Shown here: positions 28,624 through 38,825 of the stretch, piece by piece | Layout: every line of letters begins with the position of its first letter | Numbering within the stretch: position 1 is the first letter of the stretch | Source: Alphaproteobacteria bacterium | GTDB lineage: Bacteria; Pseudomonadota; Alphaproteobacteria; Kiloniellales; DSM-21159 | Assembly: GCA_030433005.1 (NCBI GenBank) | Contig: JAUILQ010000006.1 | Coordinates: 1 to 64,000, forward strand | Reading direction: 5' to 3' | Length of the DNA stretch: 64,000 nucleotides | Program-made: the position numbers and the translations under genes | Notes under the pieces: generated by a model | Seen by the model: the letters and a program-made list of their open reading frames with translations, nothing else | The model's database searches: none | Told to the model about the DNA's origin: nothing

Positions 28624-30096
28624 ATGTCCGACAGCGCCGTCGCGGGCCATCCTGTGGCCTCGCCCTACGATGACGGCCCGATCCGTCTGCTGACAGCCGC
28701 CACGGTCTTCTGGGGCGTCGTCGGCTTCCTGGTCGGGGTCATCATCGCCTTCCAGCTCGCCTTTCCGGAGCTGAACCTGAACGAGCCCTGGACGACCTTC
28801 GGGCGCCTGCGGCCCGTGCACACCTCGGGCGTGATCTTCGGCTTCGGCGGCAACGCACTGATCGCCACCTCCCTCTACGTCGTGCAGCGCACCTGCCGGG
28901 CCCGGCTGTTCGGCGGCGAGGAGGCCGGCTACTTCCTGTTCTTCGGCTACCAGCTGTTCCTGGTCATGGCAGCCTGGGGCTACATCAACGGCGTCACGCA
29001 GGGCCGCGAGTACGCCGAGCCCGAGTGGTACGTCGACCTCTGGCTGACCGTCGTCTGGGTCGTCTACCTGGTGGTCTTCATGGGCACGATCATGAAGCGC
29101 CGCGAGCCGCACATCTACGTGGCGAACTGGTTCTACCTGGCGTTCATCGTGACCATCGCGATGCTGCACATCGTCAACAACCTGGCGGTGCCGGTGTCCT
29201 GGACGGGAGCCAAGAGCTACAGCCTGTTCGCCGGCGTCCAGGACGCCCTGACCCAGTGGTGGTACGGCCACAACGCGGTCGGCTTCTTCCTGACCGCCGG
29301 CTTCCTCGGGATCATGTACTACTTCATCCCGAAGCAGGCCGAGCGGCCGGTCTATTCCTACCGCCTGTCGATCATCCACTTCTGGTCGCTGATCTTCCTC
29401 TACATCTGGGCGGGCCCGCACCACCTGCACTACACGGCGTTGCCGGACTGGGCCCAGACGCTGGGCATGACCTTCTCGGTGATGCTCTGGATGCCCTCCT
29501 GGGGCGGCATGATCAACGGCATCATGACCCTGTCCGGGGCCTGGGACAAACTGCGCACCGACCCGGTGCTGCGCTTCCTGGTCACCTCGGTCGCCTTCTA
29601 CGGCATGAGCACCTTCGAGGGCCCGCTGATGTCGGTGAAGCCGGTCAACGCCCTGTCGCACTACACCGACTGGACGATCGGCCACGTGCACTCCGGCGCG
29701 CTCGGCTGGGTCGCCTTCATCTCCTTCGGCGCGGTCTACTTCCTGGTGCCGAAGCTGTGGGGCGCGACGCGGCTCTACTCGGTCAAGCTGGTCAGCCTCC
29801 ACTTCTGGATCTCGACCATGGGCATCGTGCTCTACATCACCGCGATGTGGATCAGCGGCATCATGCAGGGCCTGATGTGGCGCTCCTACGACCAGCTCGG
29901 CTTCCTGCAGTACTCCTTCGTCGAGACCGTGGCCGCGATGCACCCCTTCTACGTGATCCGGGCGTTCGGCGGCGTGCTCTTCCTGATCGGCGCGCTGATC
30001 ATGGTCTACAACCTCATCCGCACGGCCCGGGGCGAAATCCGCGACGAGAAGATCGTCCTGCGCGGCCCGGCCGCCCACCGGCTGCCGGCCGAGTAA
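28624..30096 (+). CDS. ccoN: Cytochrome cbb3 oxidase subunit I
   Basis: [37 protein letters not shown]...[70 protein letters not shown]. Confidence 0.98.
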   Translation: MSDSAVAGHPVASPYDDGPIRLLTAATVFWGVVGFLVGVIIAFQLAFPELNLNEPWTTFGRLRPVHTSGVIFGFGGNALIATSLYVVQRTCRARLFGGEEAGYFLFFGYQLFLVMAAWGYINGVTQGREYAEPEWYVDLWLTVVWVVYLVVFMGTIMKRREPHIYVANWFYLAFIVTIAMLHIVNNLAVPVSWTGAKSYSLFAGVQDALTQWWYGHNAVGFFLTAGFLGIMYYFIPKQAERPVYSYRLSIIHFWSLIFLYIWAGPHHLHYTALPDWAQTLGMTFSVMLWMPSWGGMINGIMTLSGAWDKLRTDPVLRFLVTSVAFYGMSTFEGPLMSVKPVNALSHYTDWTIGHVHSGALGWVAFISFGAVYFLVPKLWGATRLYSVKLVSLHFWISTMGIVLYITAMWISGIMQGLMWRSYDQLGFLQYSFVETVAAMHPFYVIRAFGGVLFLIGALIMVYNLIRTARGEIRDEKIVLRGPAAHRLPAE

Positions 30097-30109
30097 GGAG
30101 GGCCGCGAC

Positions 30110-30844
30110 ATGGCATTGCTCGACAAGCACGCGAAGGTCGAGAAGAACGTCACCCTGCTGCTGGTGCTGACCCTGATCACGGTCGCCATCGGCGGCTTGG
30201 TCGAGATCGTCCCGCTCTACACCATCAAGAACACCATCGAGCGGGTCGAGGGCGTGCGCCCCTACTCGCCGCTGGAGCTGGCCGGGCGCGACATCTACAT
30301 CCGCGAGGGCTGCTACCTCTGCCACTCCCAGCAGGTCCGCCCGTTCCGCGACGAGGTCGAGCGCTACGGCCACTACTCGCTGGCGGCGGAGTCGATGTAC
30401 GACCACCCGTTCCAGTGGGGCTCGAAGCGCACCGGCCCGGACCTGGCGCGCGTCGGCGGCAAGTACTCGAACGACTGGCACGCCGCGCACCTGGCCGATC
30501 CGCGCTCGCTGGTCCCCGAGTCGGTGATGCCGCCCTACGCCTTCCTCTACGAGCGCAACCTGCGGCCCGAGGACTACCGGGCGCACCTGGAGGCGAACGT
30601 CGCGGTTGGCGTGCCCTACAGCGAGGAGGCGATCGAGAACGCCGCGGCGGACATGCGCGCCCAGGCCGATCCCAACGGCGACCACGAGGCGCTGCTCGCC
30701 CGCTATCCCAAGGCCGCGGTCGGCGACTTCGACGGCCAGCCGGATCGGCTGACCGAGATGGACGCGCTGATCGCCTACCTGCAGATCCTGGGCCGGATGG
30801 TCGACTTCACCGACGTCCGCCCCGAAGACCTGACGCAGAACTAG
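30110..30844 (+). CDS. ccoO: Cytochrome cbb3 oxidase subunit II
   Basis: [46 protein letters not shown]; CxxCH haem motif. Confidence 0.98.
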   Translation: MALLDKHAKVEKNVTLLLVLTLITVAIGGLVEIVPLYTIKNTIERVEGVRPYSPLELAGRDIYIREGCYLCHSQQVRPFRDEVERYGHYSLAAESMYDHPFQWGSKRTGPDLARVGGKYSNDWHAAHLADPRSLVPESVMPPYAFLYERNLRPEDYRAHLEANVAVGVPYSEEAIENAAADMRAQADPNGDHEALLARYPKAAVGDFDGQPDRLTEMDALIAYLQILGRMVDFTDVRPEDLTQN

Positions 30845-30855
30845 GGCGGGCCGCC

Positions 30856-31068
30856 GTGGAGGAGTTCTACCAGTTCCTGCGCAGCCTCTGGGTGCTCTGG
30901 CTGATGGCGATCTTCCTGGGCATCGTCGCCTGGGTCTACTGGCCGAGCCGCCGCCGCAAGAAGCGCCTGCAGGACCACGCCAACATCCCGTTCCGCGACG
31001 AGGCCGGCGACGGTCCCTCGCAGCGCAGCGGCGACGAGCAGCACAAGGGCGATCGGAGGCCCGACTAG
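30856..31068 (+). CDS. ccoQ: Cbb3 oxidase subunit IV / CcoQ-type small membrane protein
   Basis: VEEFYQFLRSLWVLWLMAIFLGIVAWVYWPSRRRKKRLQDHANIPFRDE; GTG start, between ccoO and ccoP. Confidence 0.9.
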   Translation: MEEFYQFLRSLWVLWLMAIFLGIVAWVYWPSRRRKKRLQDHANIPFRDEAGDGPSQRSGDEQHKGDRRPD

Positions 31069-31069
31069 G

Positions 31070-31939
31070 ATGCCGACGAAGATCGAGAAGGACGCCGTCA
31101 CCGGCACCGAGACCACCGGCCACGAGTGGGACGGGATCAAGGAGCTCAACACGCCGCTGCCGAAGTGGTGGCTCTACGTGTTCTACGCGACGATCGCCTG
31201 GTCGCTCGTCTATTTCGTGCTCTATCCCGCGATCCCGTACCTCAGCGGCGCCACCGAAGGCGTGCTCGGCTGGTCGAGCCGCGAGCAGGTCGTCAAGCAG
31301 CTGGCCGAGGCCGAGGCCGCCCAAGCCGAGTACCTCGAGGCGATCGGCGGCACCGAGCTGGCGGCGATCTCGGACGATGCGACGCTGTTCGAGTTCGCGC
31401 GGCGCGGCGGCGAGGCGGCGTTCAACGAGAACTGCGCGCAGTGCCACGGCGTCGGCGGCGCCGGCAACCCCGGCGGCTTCCCGGTGCTGGCCGACGACGT
31501 CTGGCTGTGGGGCGGCACGCTCGAGGCGATCCATACCACCCTGCAGCACGGCATCCGCTGGAACGACGACCCCGAGACCCGCTTCAGCGAGATGCCGCCC
31601 TACGGCGACATCTTCTCGCGCGAGGAGATCGGCCAGGTCGCCGACTACGTGCTGTCGCTCTCCGGCCAGGTCCCCGAGGGCGCTGACCTGGAGGCCGGCG
31701 CGACGCTGTTCGCCGACAACTGCGCGGCCTGCCACGGCGAGCAGGGCGGCGGCATGAACGAGCTCGGCGCGCCGCGCCTCAACGACGCGGTCTGGCTCTA
31801 CGGCGGCCAGCGCGAGGAGATCGTCTCGCAGATCACCCGGCCCAGGCACGGCGTGATGCCGGCCTGGGGCGGCCGCCTGGACGAGGACACCGTCAAGATG
31901 CTGACGATCTACGTCCACTCGCTGGGCGGCGGCGAGTAG
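31070..31939 (+). CDS. ccoP: Cytochrome cbb3 oxidase subunit III (dihaem c)
   Basis: TTGHEWDGIKELNTPLPKWWLYVFYATIAWSLVYFVLYPAIPY; CAQCHG and CAACHG haem motifs. Confidence 0.98.
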   Translation: MPTKIEKDAVTGTETTGHEWDGIKELNTPLPKWWLYVFYATIAWSLVYFVLYPAIPYLSGATEGVLGWSSREQVVKQLAEAEAAQAEYLEAIGGTELAAISDDATLFEFARRGGEAAFNENCAQCHGVGGAGNPGGFPVLADDVWLWGGTLEAIHTTLQHGIRWNDDPETRFSEMPPYGDIFSREEIGQVADYVLSLSGQVPEGADLEAGATLFADNCAACHGEQGGGMNELGAPRLNDAVWLYGGQREEIVSQITRPRHGVMPAWGGRLDEDTVKMLTIYVHSLGGGE

Positions 31940-32008
31940 CCTCGCCCGGGTGCCGATTCGGCCCCGCGGAGCCCTGCGGCGCGACGCCGCGGGGGGCCGC
32001 GGGGCCGC

Positions 32009-32022
32009 TTGATTCAGCGCAA
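32009..32022 (+). promoter_or_regulatory. Possible degenerate FNR/FixK box upstream of ccoG
   Basis: TTGATTCAGCGCAA; one half-site deviates from consensus TTGAT-N4-ATCAA. Confidence 0.5.
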
Positions 32023-32109
32023 TGCACGGGGATGCTGGGGGGCGCAGGTGTTGGCGCGACGCCGGCGGAACCGCCCGCCGGCCGCTGGACGATTGCCAGG
32101 AGACCCGGC

Positions 32110-33657
32110 ATGGCCGAACAGGTCGTCGCGGAGGATGTCGCCTCGGTCCGCGAGCAGCGGGAGGCGCTGAAGCAGCAGGAGCAGGCGCGCGCTGGCGGCG
32201 CCGGCGCCGAGACCACGGCGCCGGCCGCCGCCCCCGGGCGCGACCAGCCGCTCTATGCGGATCGCGTCAAGGTCTACCCGCGCAAGGTCTCCGGCACCTT
32301 CCGGCGCCTGAAGTGGGCGGCGCTGGGCCTCCTGCTCGGCATCTACTACCTGGTGCCCTGGATCCGCTGGGACCGCGGACCGAACGCGCCCGACCAGGCG
32401 GTGCTGATCGACATGCCGAGCCGGCGCGCCTACTTCTTCTTCATCGAGATCTGGCCTCAGGAGGTCTACTACCTGACCGGCCTGCTGATCCTCGGCGCCG
32501 TCGGCCTGTTCCTGGTGACCTCGGTGGCCGGCCGCGTCTGGTGCGGCTATGCCTGCCCGCAGACCGTCTGGACCGACCTCTTCATGTGGGTCGAGCGGCT
32601 GGTCGAGGGCGACCGCAACGCCCGCATCCGCCTCGACCGCCAGCCGCTCTCGGCCGAGAAGGTCGGCCGCAAGGCGGCCAAGCACGGCATCTGGCTGCTG
32701 ATGGCCTTCCTGACCGGCGGCGCCTGGATCATGTATTTCAAGGACGCCCCGACCCTGGTCGCGGAACTGGTCACCTTCGAGGCCAGCCAGTCGGTCTGGC
32801 TGTTCATCGGGCTGTTCACCGCGACCACCTACCTGCTGGCCGGCTGGGCGCGCGAGCAGGTCTGCACCTACATGTGCCCCTGGCCGCGCTTCCAGGCCGC
32901 GATGTTCGACGAGGACACCCTCATCGTCACCTACCAGCGCTGGCGCGGCGAGCCGCGCGGCAAGCTGAAGAAGGGCGAGAACGACGACTGGTCGAAGCGC
33001 GGCGACTGCATCGACTGCAAGGCCTGCGTCGCGGTCTGCCCGACCGGCATCGACATCCGCGACGGCCAGCAGCTCGAGTGCATCTCCTGCGCGCTGTGCA
33101 TCGACGCCTGCAACGACGTGATGGCCAAGATCGGCCGGCCGCCGAACCTGATCGGCTACGACACCGAGGCCAACCAGATCGCCCAGGAGCAGGGCAAGCC
33201 GCGGCCGCGCTGGAAGCTGCTGCGCATCCGCACGCTGTTCTACGCCCTGCTGTTCGTCGGCGTCGCGGCCGTCATGCTCGGCCAGCTGCTGTTCCGCGAC
33301 ACCCTCGACATCAACGTGCTGCACGACCGCAACCCGCTGTTCGTCACGCTGTCGAACGGCGACATCCGCAACGGCTACACCGTCAAGCTGCTCAACAAGA
33401 CCCGCGAGCGCCGCGCCTTCGTGCTCGGCTTCGAGGGCCTGCCGGGCGCCACCATGGAGGTGCTGGGCGAGCCGGCGCAGGGCCAGCGGGTGCCGCTGGT
33501 CGCCGAGCCCGACTCGGTCGCCACCTACGACATCCAGGTGCGCGCGCCGCGCAGCCAGGTGACCGGCGAGACGCGGCCGGTCAGCTTCACCTTGACCGAT
33601 CCCGACAGCGGCGAGACCGTGGTCTACGACAGCGTCTTCCGAGGGCCGGAGCGATGA
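32110..33657 (+). CDS. ccoG: Cytochrome c oxidase accessory protein CcoG/FixG (ferredoxin-type)
   Basis: VWCGYACPQTVWTDLFMWVERLVEGDRNARIRLD...GDCIDCKACVAVCPTGIDIRDGQQLECISCALCIDACNDVM. Confidence 0.96.
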   Translation: MAEQVVAEDVASVREQREALKQQEQARAGGAGAETTAPAAAPGRDQPLYADRVKVYPRKVSGTFRRLKWAALGLLLGIYYLVPWIRWDRGPNAPDQAVLIDMPSRRAYFFFIEIWPQEVYYLTGLLILGAVGLFLVTSVAGRVWCGYACPQTVWTDLFMWVERLVEGDRNARIRLDRQPLSAEKVGRKAAKHGIWLLMAFLTGGAWIMYFKDAPTLVAELVTFEASQSVWLFIGLFTATTYLLAGWAREQVCTYMCPWPRFQAAMFDEDTLIVTYQRWRGEPRGKLKKGENDDWSKRGDCIDCKACVAVCPTGIDIRDGQQLECISCALCIDACNDVMAKIGRPPNLIGYDTEANQIAQEQGKPRPRWKLLRIRTLFYALLFVGVAAVMLGQLLFRDTLDINVLHDRNPLFVTLSNGDIRNGYTVKLLNKTRERRAFVLGFEGLPGATMEVLGEPAQGQRVPLVAEPDSVATYDIQVRAPRSQVTGETRPVSFTLTDPDSGETVVYDSVFRGPER

Positions 33658-34178
33658 GCATGTCACACTCCCTGAGACCGTCCGATGCCTCGCTGAAGCA
33701 GCGTCTGTTCGGCCAGAGCCGCTGGATCCCCTGGCTGTTCGTCGGCCTCTTCGGCGTCGTGCTGGCGGTCAACGGCATCATGGTGGCGATCGCCCTCGAC
33801 AGCTGGACCGGTCTGGTCGAGCACAACTACTACCGCCGCGGCCTGCAGTACAACGAGGCGCTGGCAGCGCAGCGCGCCCAGGACGCCCTGGGCTGGCAGG
33901 TCGAGGTCGGCGAGCACAACGAGGCGCCCGGCGAGCTGGTGCTGCGGCTCTCGCTCGCCGACCGCGAGGGCCGCGCGATCGCCGCCGAGCGCGTCGTCGC
34001 CACCCTCGAGAGGCCGAGCCAGATCGCCCTGGACCGCGCCGTCGTCTTCCACGCCCAGCGGCGCGGGCGCTACAGCGCAGCGGTCACGGAGCTGCCCCCT
34101 GGGGTCTGGGACCTGCGCCTCGTGGTGCACAAGGGCGCCGACAGCTACGAGGCGGTCAAGCGCCTGATGGTGCAATGA
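33654..34178 (+). CDS. ccoH: FixH family protein
   Basis: WIPWLFVGLFGVVLAVNGIMVAIALDSWTGLVEHNYYRRGLQYNEALAAQ; ATGA overlap with ccoG stop. Confidence 0.92.
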   Translation: MSMSHSLRPSDASLKQRLFGQSRWIPWLFVGLFGVVLAVNGIMVAIALDSWTGLVEHNYYRRGLQYNEALAAQRAQDALGWQVEVGEHNEAPGELVLRLSLADREGRAIAAERVVATLERPSQIALDRAVVFHAQRRGRYSAAVTELPPGVWDLRLVVHKGADSYEAVKRLMVQ

Positions 34179-34233
34179 GCGCTCCCGCGCCCACGGCGGC
34201 AACGGCGTGCTCCGGAGACTCGGCGGTGCAGGG

Positions 34234-36462
34234 ATGACTCTGGCCGAAAGCTTGCCCGCCGGCCGCGACGAGGCCGCGCCGATCGACGCGGGAGCCTACG
34301 TCCAGGTCGCAGACGACGGCGGCCTGCGCCTGCACCTGCTGGTCGAGGGCGCGCACTGCGGGGGCTGCGTGCGGCGCATCGAGCAGGGCCTCGCCGCCCT
34401 GCCGGGCGTCGAGGAGGCGCGGCTCAACCTCACGACCCGCCGCCTCAGCGTCGGCTGGCACGGCGAGCGGCGCCTGGCCGGCCGGGTCACGGCGAAGATC
34501 GCCGAGCTCGGCTACCGGGCGGTGCCCTACGAGCCCTCGCGGCTGACCGCCGACGACACCCGCCACGAGCGCGAGCTGCTGCGCTGCCTGGCGGTCGCCG
34601 GCTTCGCGGCGGCCAACGTCATGCTGCTGTCGGTTTCGGTCTGGTCCGGGGCCGGCGAGGAGAGCGGCGCGGTCACCCGCGACCTGCTGCACTGGTTCTC
34701 GGCGCTGATCGCCCTGCCGGCGATCGCCTATGCCGGCCGCCCGTTCTTCCGCTCGGCGCTGGCGGCGCTGCGCGCGCGCACGACCAACATGGACGTGCCG
34801 ATCTCGCTCGGCGTTCTGCTGGCCGCCGGCATGTCGCTGCACGAGACGATCGTCAGCGGGCCCCATGCCTACTTCGACTCGGCGATCACCCTGCTGTTCT
34901 TCCTGCTGGTCGGCCGCTATCTCGACCGCCGCGCGCGCGGCCGCGCGCGCTCCGCGGCGGAGCGCCTGCTGGCGCTGGGCGCCCAGGCGGTGACCGTGCT
35001 GCGCGCCGACGGCAGCCAGGTGCTGCTGCCGCCCGAGCAGGTCGAGCCGGGCGCCACCGTCCTGGTCGCGGCCGGCGAGCGCATCGCCGTCGACGGCTCG
35101 GTGGCCAGCGGCACGTCGGAGATCGACAGCCAGCTGATCACCGGCGAAACCCTGCTGCAGCCGGCCGCGCCCGGCACCCGCGTCTTCGCCGGCACCACCA
35201 ACGTGGCGGCACCGCTGCGGCTCACCGTGGCGGCGACCGGCGAGAAGACCCTGCTGGCCGAGATCGTGCGCCTCATGGAGTGCGCCGAGCAGCGCAAGGC
35301 GCGCTACGTCGGCCTCGCCGACCGCCTGTCGCGGATCTACGCCCCGGTCGTCCATCTGGCGGCGCTCGCCGCCTTCCTGGGCTGGACGCTCGTCGGCGGT
35401 CTCGCCTGGCAGCCGGCGCTGCTGATCGCCGTCGCCGTGCTGATCGTCACCTGCCCCTGCGCGCTCGGCCTCGCCGTCCCCGCCGTCCAGGTCATGGCCA
35501 GCGGCCGGCTGCTGCGCCGGGGCATCCTCCTGAAGTCGGCGACCGCCCTGGAGCGCCTGGCGCAGGTCGACACCGTGGTCTTCGACAAGACCGGCACGCT
35601 GACCGTGGGCCGCCCGGAGCTGCGTGGCGAGGGCATACCGGAGGAAGCGCTGGCCGCGGCCGCGGCGCTGGCCGCCAACTCGCGCCACCCGCTGGCCCGC
35701 GCGCTGCTGCGCGCCGCCACCGGGGCGCGGCCGGCCGAGGGCGTCATCGAGGTGCCGGGCTGCGGTCTCGAGCAGGTCACCGACGCCGGGCCCGTCCGGC
35801 TCGGCAGCCGTCGCTGGCTCGGCCTGCCCGAGGATTCCGCGGCCGGCCCGGAGCTCTGGCTGCAGCGGCCCGGCCGCGCGCCGCAGCGCTTCGTCTTCGA
35901 GGACCGTCTGCGCGACGACGCGGCGGCCGTGGTCGCCGAGCTCGCGCGCCGCGGCCTCGCCGTCGAGCTGCTGTCGGGCGATCGCGCGCCGACAGTCGAG
36001 GCCGTCGCCGGGTCGCTCGGCATCGCCGAGGCCCGGGCCGGCCAGACGCCTGCCGACAAGGTCGCGCGCCTCGAAGCCCTGGCCGCCGAGGGACGCCGGG
36101 TGCTGATGGTCGGCGACGGCCTGAACGACGCCCCGGCCCTTGCCGCGGCCGCCGTCTCGCTGTCGCCGTCGAGCGCCATCGACATCAGCCAGACCGCGGC
36201 CGACGCGGTCTTCCAGGGCGCTCGGCTCGCCCCCGTCCTGGAGGCCCTGGAGGTGGCGCGCCGCAGCGAGCGACTGGTGCGCCAGAACTTCGCCCTGGCG
36301 ATCCTCTACAACCTCTTCGCCGTGCCGCTGGCGGTCGCCGGCTTCGTGACGCCGCTGATCGCCGCCGCCGCCATGTCGGCCTCGTCGCTGACCGTCATCG
36401 GCAACGCCCTGCGCCTCGGGCTGCGCCGCCGCCCGGCGGCCGGGAGCGCCACCGCCCCGTGA
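34234..36462 (+). CDS. ccoI: Heavy-metal (copper) translocating P-type ATPase for cbb3 oxidase assembly
   Basis: HMA GAHCGGCVRRIEQGL; CPC transmembrane motif (IVTCPCALGLAVP); DKTGTLT; GDGLNDAPAL. Confidence 0.95.
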   Translation: MTLAESLPAGRDEAAPIDAGAYVQVADDGGLRLHLLVEGAHCGGCVRRIEQGLAALPGVEEARLNLTTRRLSVGWHGERRLAGRVTAKIAELGYRAVPYEPSRLTADDTRHERELLRCLAVAGFAAANVMLLSVSVWSGAGEESGAVTRDLLHWFSALIALPAIAYAGRPFFRSALAALRARTTNMDVPISLGVLLAAGMSLHETIVSGPHAYFDSAITLLFFLLVGRYLDRRARGRARSAAERLLALGAQAVTVLRADGSQVLLPPEQVEPGATVLVAAGERIAVDGSVASGTSEIDSQLITGETLLQPAAPGTRVFAGTTNVAAPLRLTVAATGEKTLLAEIVRLMECAEQRKARYVGLADRLSRIYAPVVHLAALAAFLGWTLVGGLAWQPALLIAVAVLIVTCPCALGLAVPAVQVMASGRLLRRGILLKSATALERLAQVDTVVFDKTGTLTVGRPELRGEGIPEEALAAAAALAANSRHPLARALLRAATGARPAEGVIEVPGCGLEQVTDAGPVRLGSRRWLGLPEDSAAGPELWLQRPGRAPQRFVFEDRLRDDAAAVVAELARRGLAVELLSGDRAPTVEAVAGSLGIAEARAGQTPADKVARLEALAAEGRRVLMVGDGLNDAPALAAAAVSLSPSSAIDISQTAADAVFQGARLAPVLEALEVARRSERLVRQNFALAILYNLFAVPLAVAGFVTPLIAAAAMSASSLTVIGNALRLGLRRRPAAGSATAP

Positions 36463-36671
36463 ACGTTCTCGTCTACCTGATTCCGATCGCCCTGTTCCTC
36501 GGCCTGCTCGGGCTCGGCGCCTTCCTCTGGTCGCTCAGGAGCGGCCAGTACGACGACCTGGACGGCGCCGCCGAGCGGATCCTGTTCGACGACGACGACG
36601 GGGAGCCGGACGAGACCGACAGGGTGCCGGCGGAGACGCGGCCTTCGTCGGATCGGGACCGCATGGCCTGA
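36459..36671 (+). CDS. ccoS: Cbb3 oxidase assembly protein CcoS
   Basis: VNVLVYLIPIALFLGLLGLGAFLWSLRSGQYDDLDGAAERILFDDD; GTG start overlapping ccoI stop. Confidence 0.93.
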   Translation: MNVLVYLIPIALFLGLLGLGAFLWSLRSGQYDDLDGAAERILFDDDDGEPDETDRVPAETRPSSDRDRMA

Positions 36672-36772
36672 CCGGCCGGACGCCGCTCCCCTGACGCCGG
36701 CCATTGCCCCGAAGCCCTGCCCGGGGGTATCCAGGAACTCCGCAGGTCGGCCGGGAGCCTGGGCAGCCCGTC

Positions 36773-37219
36773 ATGTCGGATTTCCGGATGTCGATGGAGA
36801 TCGACGCCAGGGGCGTCGTCGTCGCCGTCTACGAGGGCGAGTTCGATGCGACCGCCTGGATGCGCCAGCGCGCGGCGGTCTTCGAGAGCCGCTATCGACC
36901 CGAGGCCTACGACGGTCGCCCCACGGTGGTCGACGCCCGGCGCTGCCGCGTGCCCGAGCGCGACTGGTCGGCACATTTCGAGCAGGTCGCCCGGCAGCTC
37001 GGACAGCGCAAGCCGAAGCCGGCCCGGCACGCCATCGTGATCGCCGACGAGGCCGGCCAGAGCAACGCCGTCGCCCTGTTCGCCGCCTACCAGAGAATGT
37101 TCCACCACCCCCATGCCGAAGCTCGCGCCTTCCGCGACTACGACGCCGCCTATGCCTGGGCGCTCGAGGGACTGGCAGAACGTCCGCCCGGACCGGCGGG
37201 CGGCGTCCCCGCCGCTTGA
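36773..37219 (+). CDS. Tandem paralog family member 1 (hypothetical; possible SpoIIAA/STAS-like)
   Basis: MSDFRMSMEIDARGVVVAVYEGEFDATAWMRQRAAVFESRYRPEAYDGRPTVVDARRCRVPERDWSAHFEQVARQL...; alignable with the next four ORFs. Confidence 0.85.
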   Translation: MSDFRMSMEIDARGVVVAVYEGEFDATAWMRQRAAVFESRYRPEAYDGRPTVVDARRCRVPERDWSAHFEQVARQLGQRKPKPARHAIVIADEAGQSNAVALFAAYQRMFHHPHAEARAFRDYDAAYAWALEGLAERPPGPAGGVPAA

Positions 37220-37282
37220 CCTCCGGCGGCACCGGGCTACAGCTTAGCCTTGGGCCACGAAGCTGTGAGAGGGCACGACGCG

Positions 37283-37759
37283 ATGCCGGCGTTCCGGCTG
37301 CAGATGGACATCGACGCGAACGGCGTCGTGGTCGCTGTGTTCAGCGGCCGCTTCGACGCCTCGGAGTGGCTGCGCCAGCGCACCGCCGTCTTCGAGAGCC
37401 GCTACGGTCCCGACGACTACGACGGCCTGCCGGTGGTCACCGACTTCACCGACTGCCGCCTGCCCGACCGCGGCTGGACCGAGCAGTTCGAGGCCGTGGC
37501 CCAGGTGATCGGGACCAAGCGCCCCGCCCCCTTCCGTCACGCCATCGTCCTGCCCGGCGGCACGAAGGGCGAGACGGCGGTCGCGCTGTTCGGCCAGTAC
37601 CAGAAGCTGATCGCCAATCCCGGCGTCGTCACGCGCCGTTTCGAGGTCTTCGACGAGGCCTACGCCTGGGCTCTGGAAGGCCTCGGCGCCGCCGCCGACC
37701 GATGGCCGCAACGAAGCCCGCGCGGCGACGCCGGCCACGTCGATCCGCCGAGCGAGTGA
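37283..37759 (+). CDS. Tandem paralog family member 2
   Basis: MPAFRLQMDIDANGVVVAVFSGRFDASEWLRQRTAVFESRYGPDDYDGLPVVTDFTDCRLPDRGWTEQFEAVAQ... Confidence 0.85.
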   Translation: MPAFRLQMDIDANGVVVAVFSGRFDASEWLRQRTAVFESRYGPDDYDGLPVVTDFTDCRLPDRGWTEQFEAVAQVIGTKRPAPFRHAIVLPGGTKGETAVALFGQYQKLIANPGVVTRRFEVFDEAYAWALEGLGAAADRWPQRSPRGDAGHVDPPSE

Positions 37760-38217
37760 TCCCGGTGGAGCCGTTCCGCCTGTCCATGGAGATCGATGCG
37801 CGCGGAGTCGTCGTGGCGGTCCTGGAAGGCGAGTTCGACACGGCGGCCTGGCAGGCCCAGCGAGAGGCCGGCTTTCTCAGCCGCTACCGGCTCGAGGACT
37901 ACGACGGCCGTCCGGTGGTGACGGACTTCCGGCGCTGCCGCCTGCCGAGCGGCAACTGGTCCGAGCAGTTCCGCGGGGTCGCCGAGGTGCTGGCCCGCGA
38001 ACGGCGCAAACCCTTTCGGCGCGCCATCGTGATCGGGCCGGAGGCCGGTGCGGAGCTGGGGATCACCCTGTTCGCAGAGTTCCAGAAGCTGTTCCACCAC
38101 GCCGACCTGGAGACCCGGGCGTTCCTCGACTACGACGCGGCCTACGCCTGGGCGCTCGAAGCCCTGCCCGGCGAGCGGGACGAGCGGCCGACCCCATCCG
38201 AGGGGCGCGCCGGCTGA
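37756..38217 (+). CDS. Tandem paralog family member 3
   Basis: VIPVEPFRLSMEIDARGVVVAVLEGEFDTAAWQAQREAGFLSRYRLEDYDGRPVVTDFRRCRLPSGNWSEQFRGVAE...; GTG start overlaps the stop of member 2 (GTGA). Confidence 0.82.
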   Translation: MIPVEPFRLSMEIDARGVVVAVLEGEFDTAAWQAQREAGFLSRYRLEDYDGRPVVTDFRRCRLPSGNWSEQFRGVAEVLARERRKPFRRAIVIGPEAGAELGITLFAEFQKLFHHADLETRAFLDYDAAYAWALEALPGERDERPTPSEGRAG

Positions 38218-38340
38218 TCCCGTTGCCGGGCCGGCGAGCCGGAGTTGTGCGCCTTGCGGCTGCCCGCTAGAAAATGTGCGGGGATATCCGGCACGTCTGA
38301 TGCACCGGCCGCCGCAGGGCGCCGCCGGCGAGGAAGGGCG

Positions 38341-38769
38341 ATGCCGGATTTCAGCATGACGATGGAGATCGACGACCGCGGCGTCATCCTGGTCGTCTTC
38401 GAGGGGGTCTTCGTCGCCTCCGAGTTCCGCCGCCAGCGCGCCCTGCTGTTCGAGAGCCGCTACGCGCCGGCCGACTACGACGGCCGCCCCGTGGTCAGCG
38501 ACATCCGCCGCTGCGCCCTGCCCCGCCGTCACTGGGCCGACGAGTTCCGCGAGGTCGCCGAGCTGCTGCGCCGGCGGCGGCCGGCACCCTACCGCCACGC
38601 CATCGTGGTCGGCGACGAGCTCGGCTCGGAGACCGCGGTCGCGCTGTTCGGCGAGTACCAGCGGATCTTCCACCATCCCGACGTCGAGGTCCGCTCGTTC
38701 CGCAGCTTCTCGGAGGCCTACGCCTGGGCTCTCGAGGCTTTACCCGCGCCCGGTCAGATGGGAGCCTGA
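38341..38769 (+). CDS. Tandem paralog family member 4
   Basis: MPDFSMTMEIDDRGVILVVFEGVFVASEFRRQRALLFESRYAPADYDGRPVVSDIRRCALPRRHWADEFREVAE... Confidence 0.85.
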   Translation: MPDFSMTMEIDDRGVILVVFEGVFVASEFRRQRALLFESRYAPADYDGRPVVSDIRRCALPRRHWADEFREVAELLRRRRPAPYRHAIVVGDELGSETAVALFGEYQRIFHHPDVEVRSFRSFSEAYAWALEALPAPGQMGA

Positions 38770-38825
38770 GCGACTTGGGCGGCCGGCGCCACGGCTCCCC
38801 CCGGGCAGCAGCGGAAGGGCAAGGC

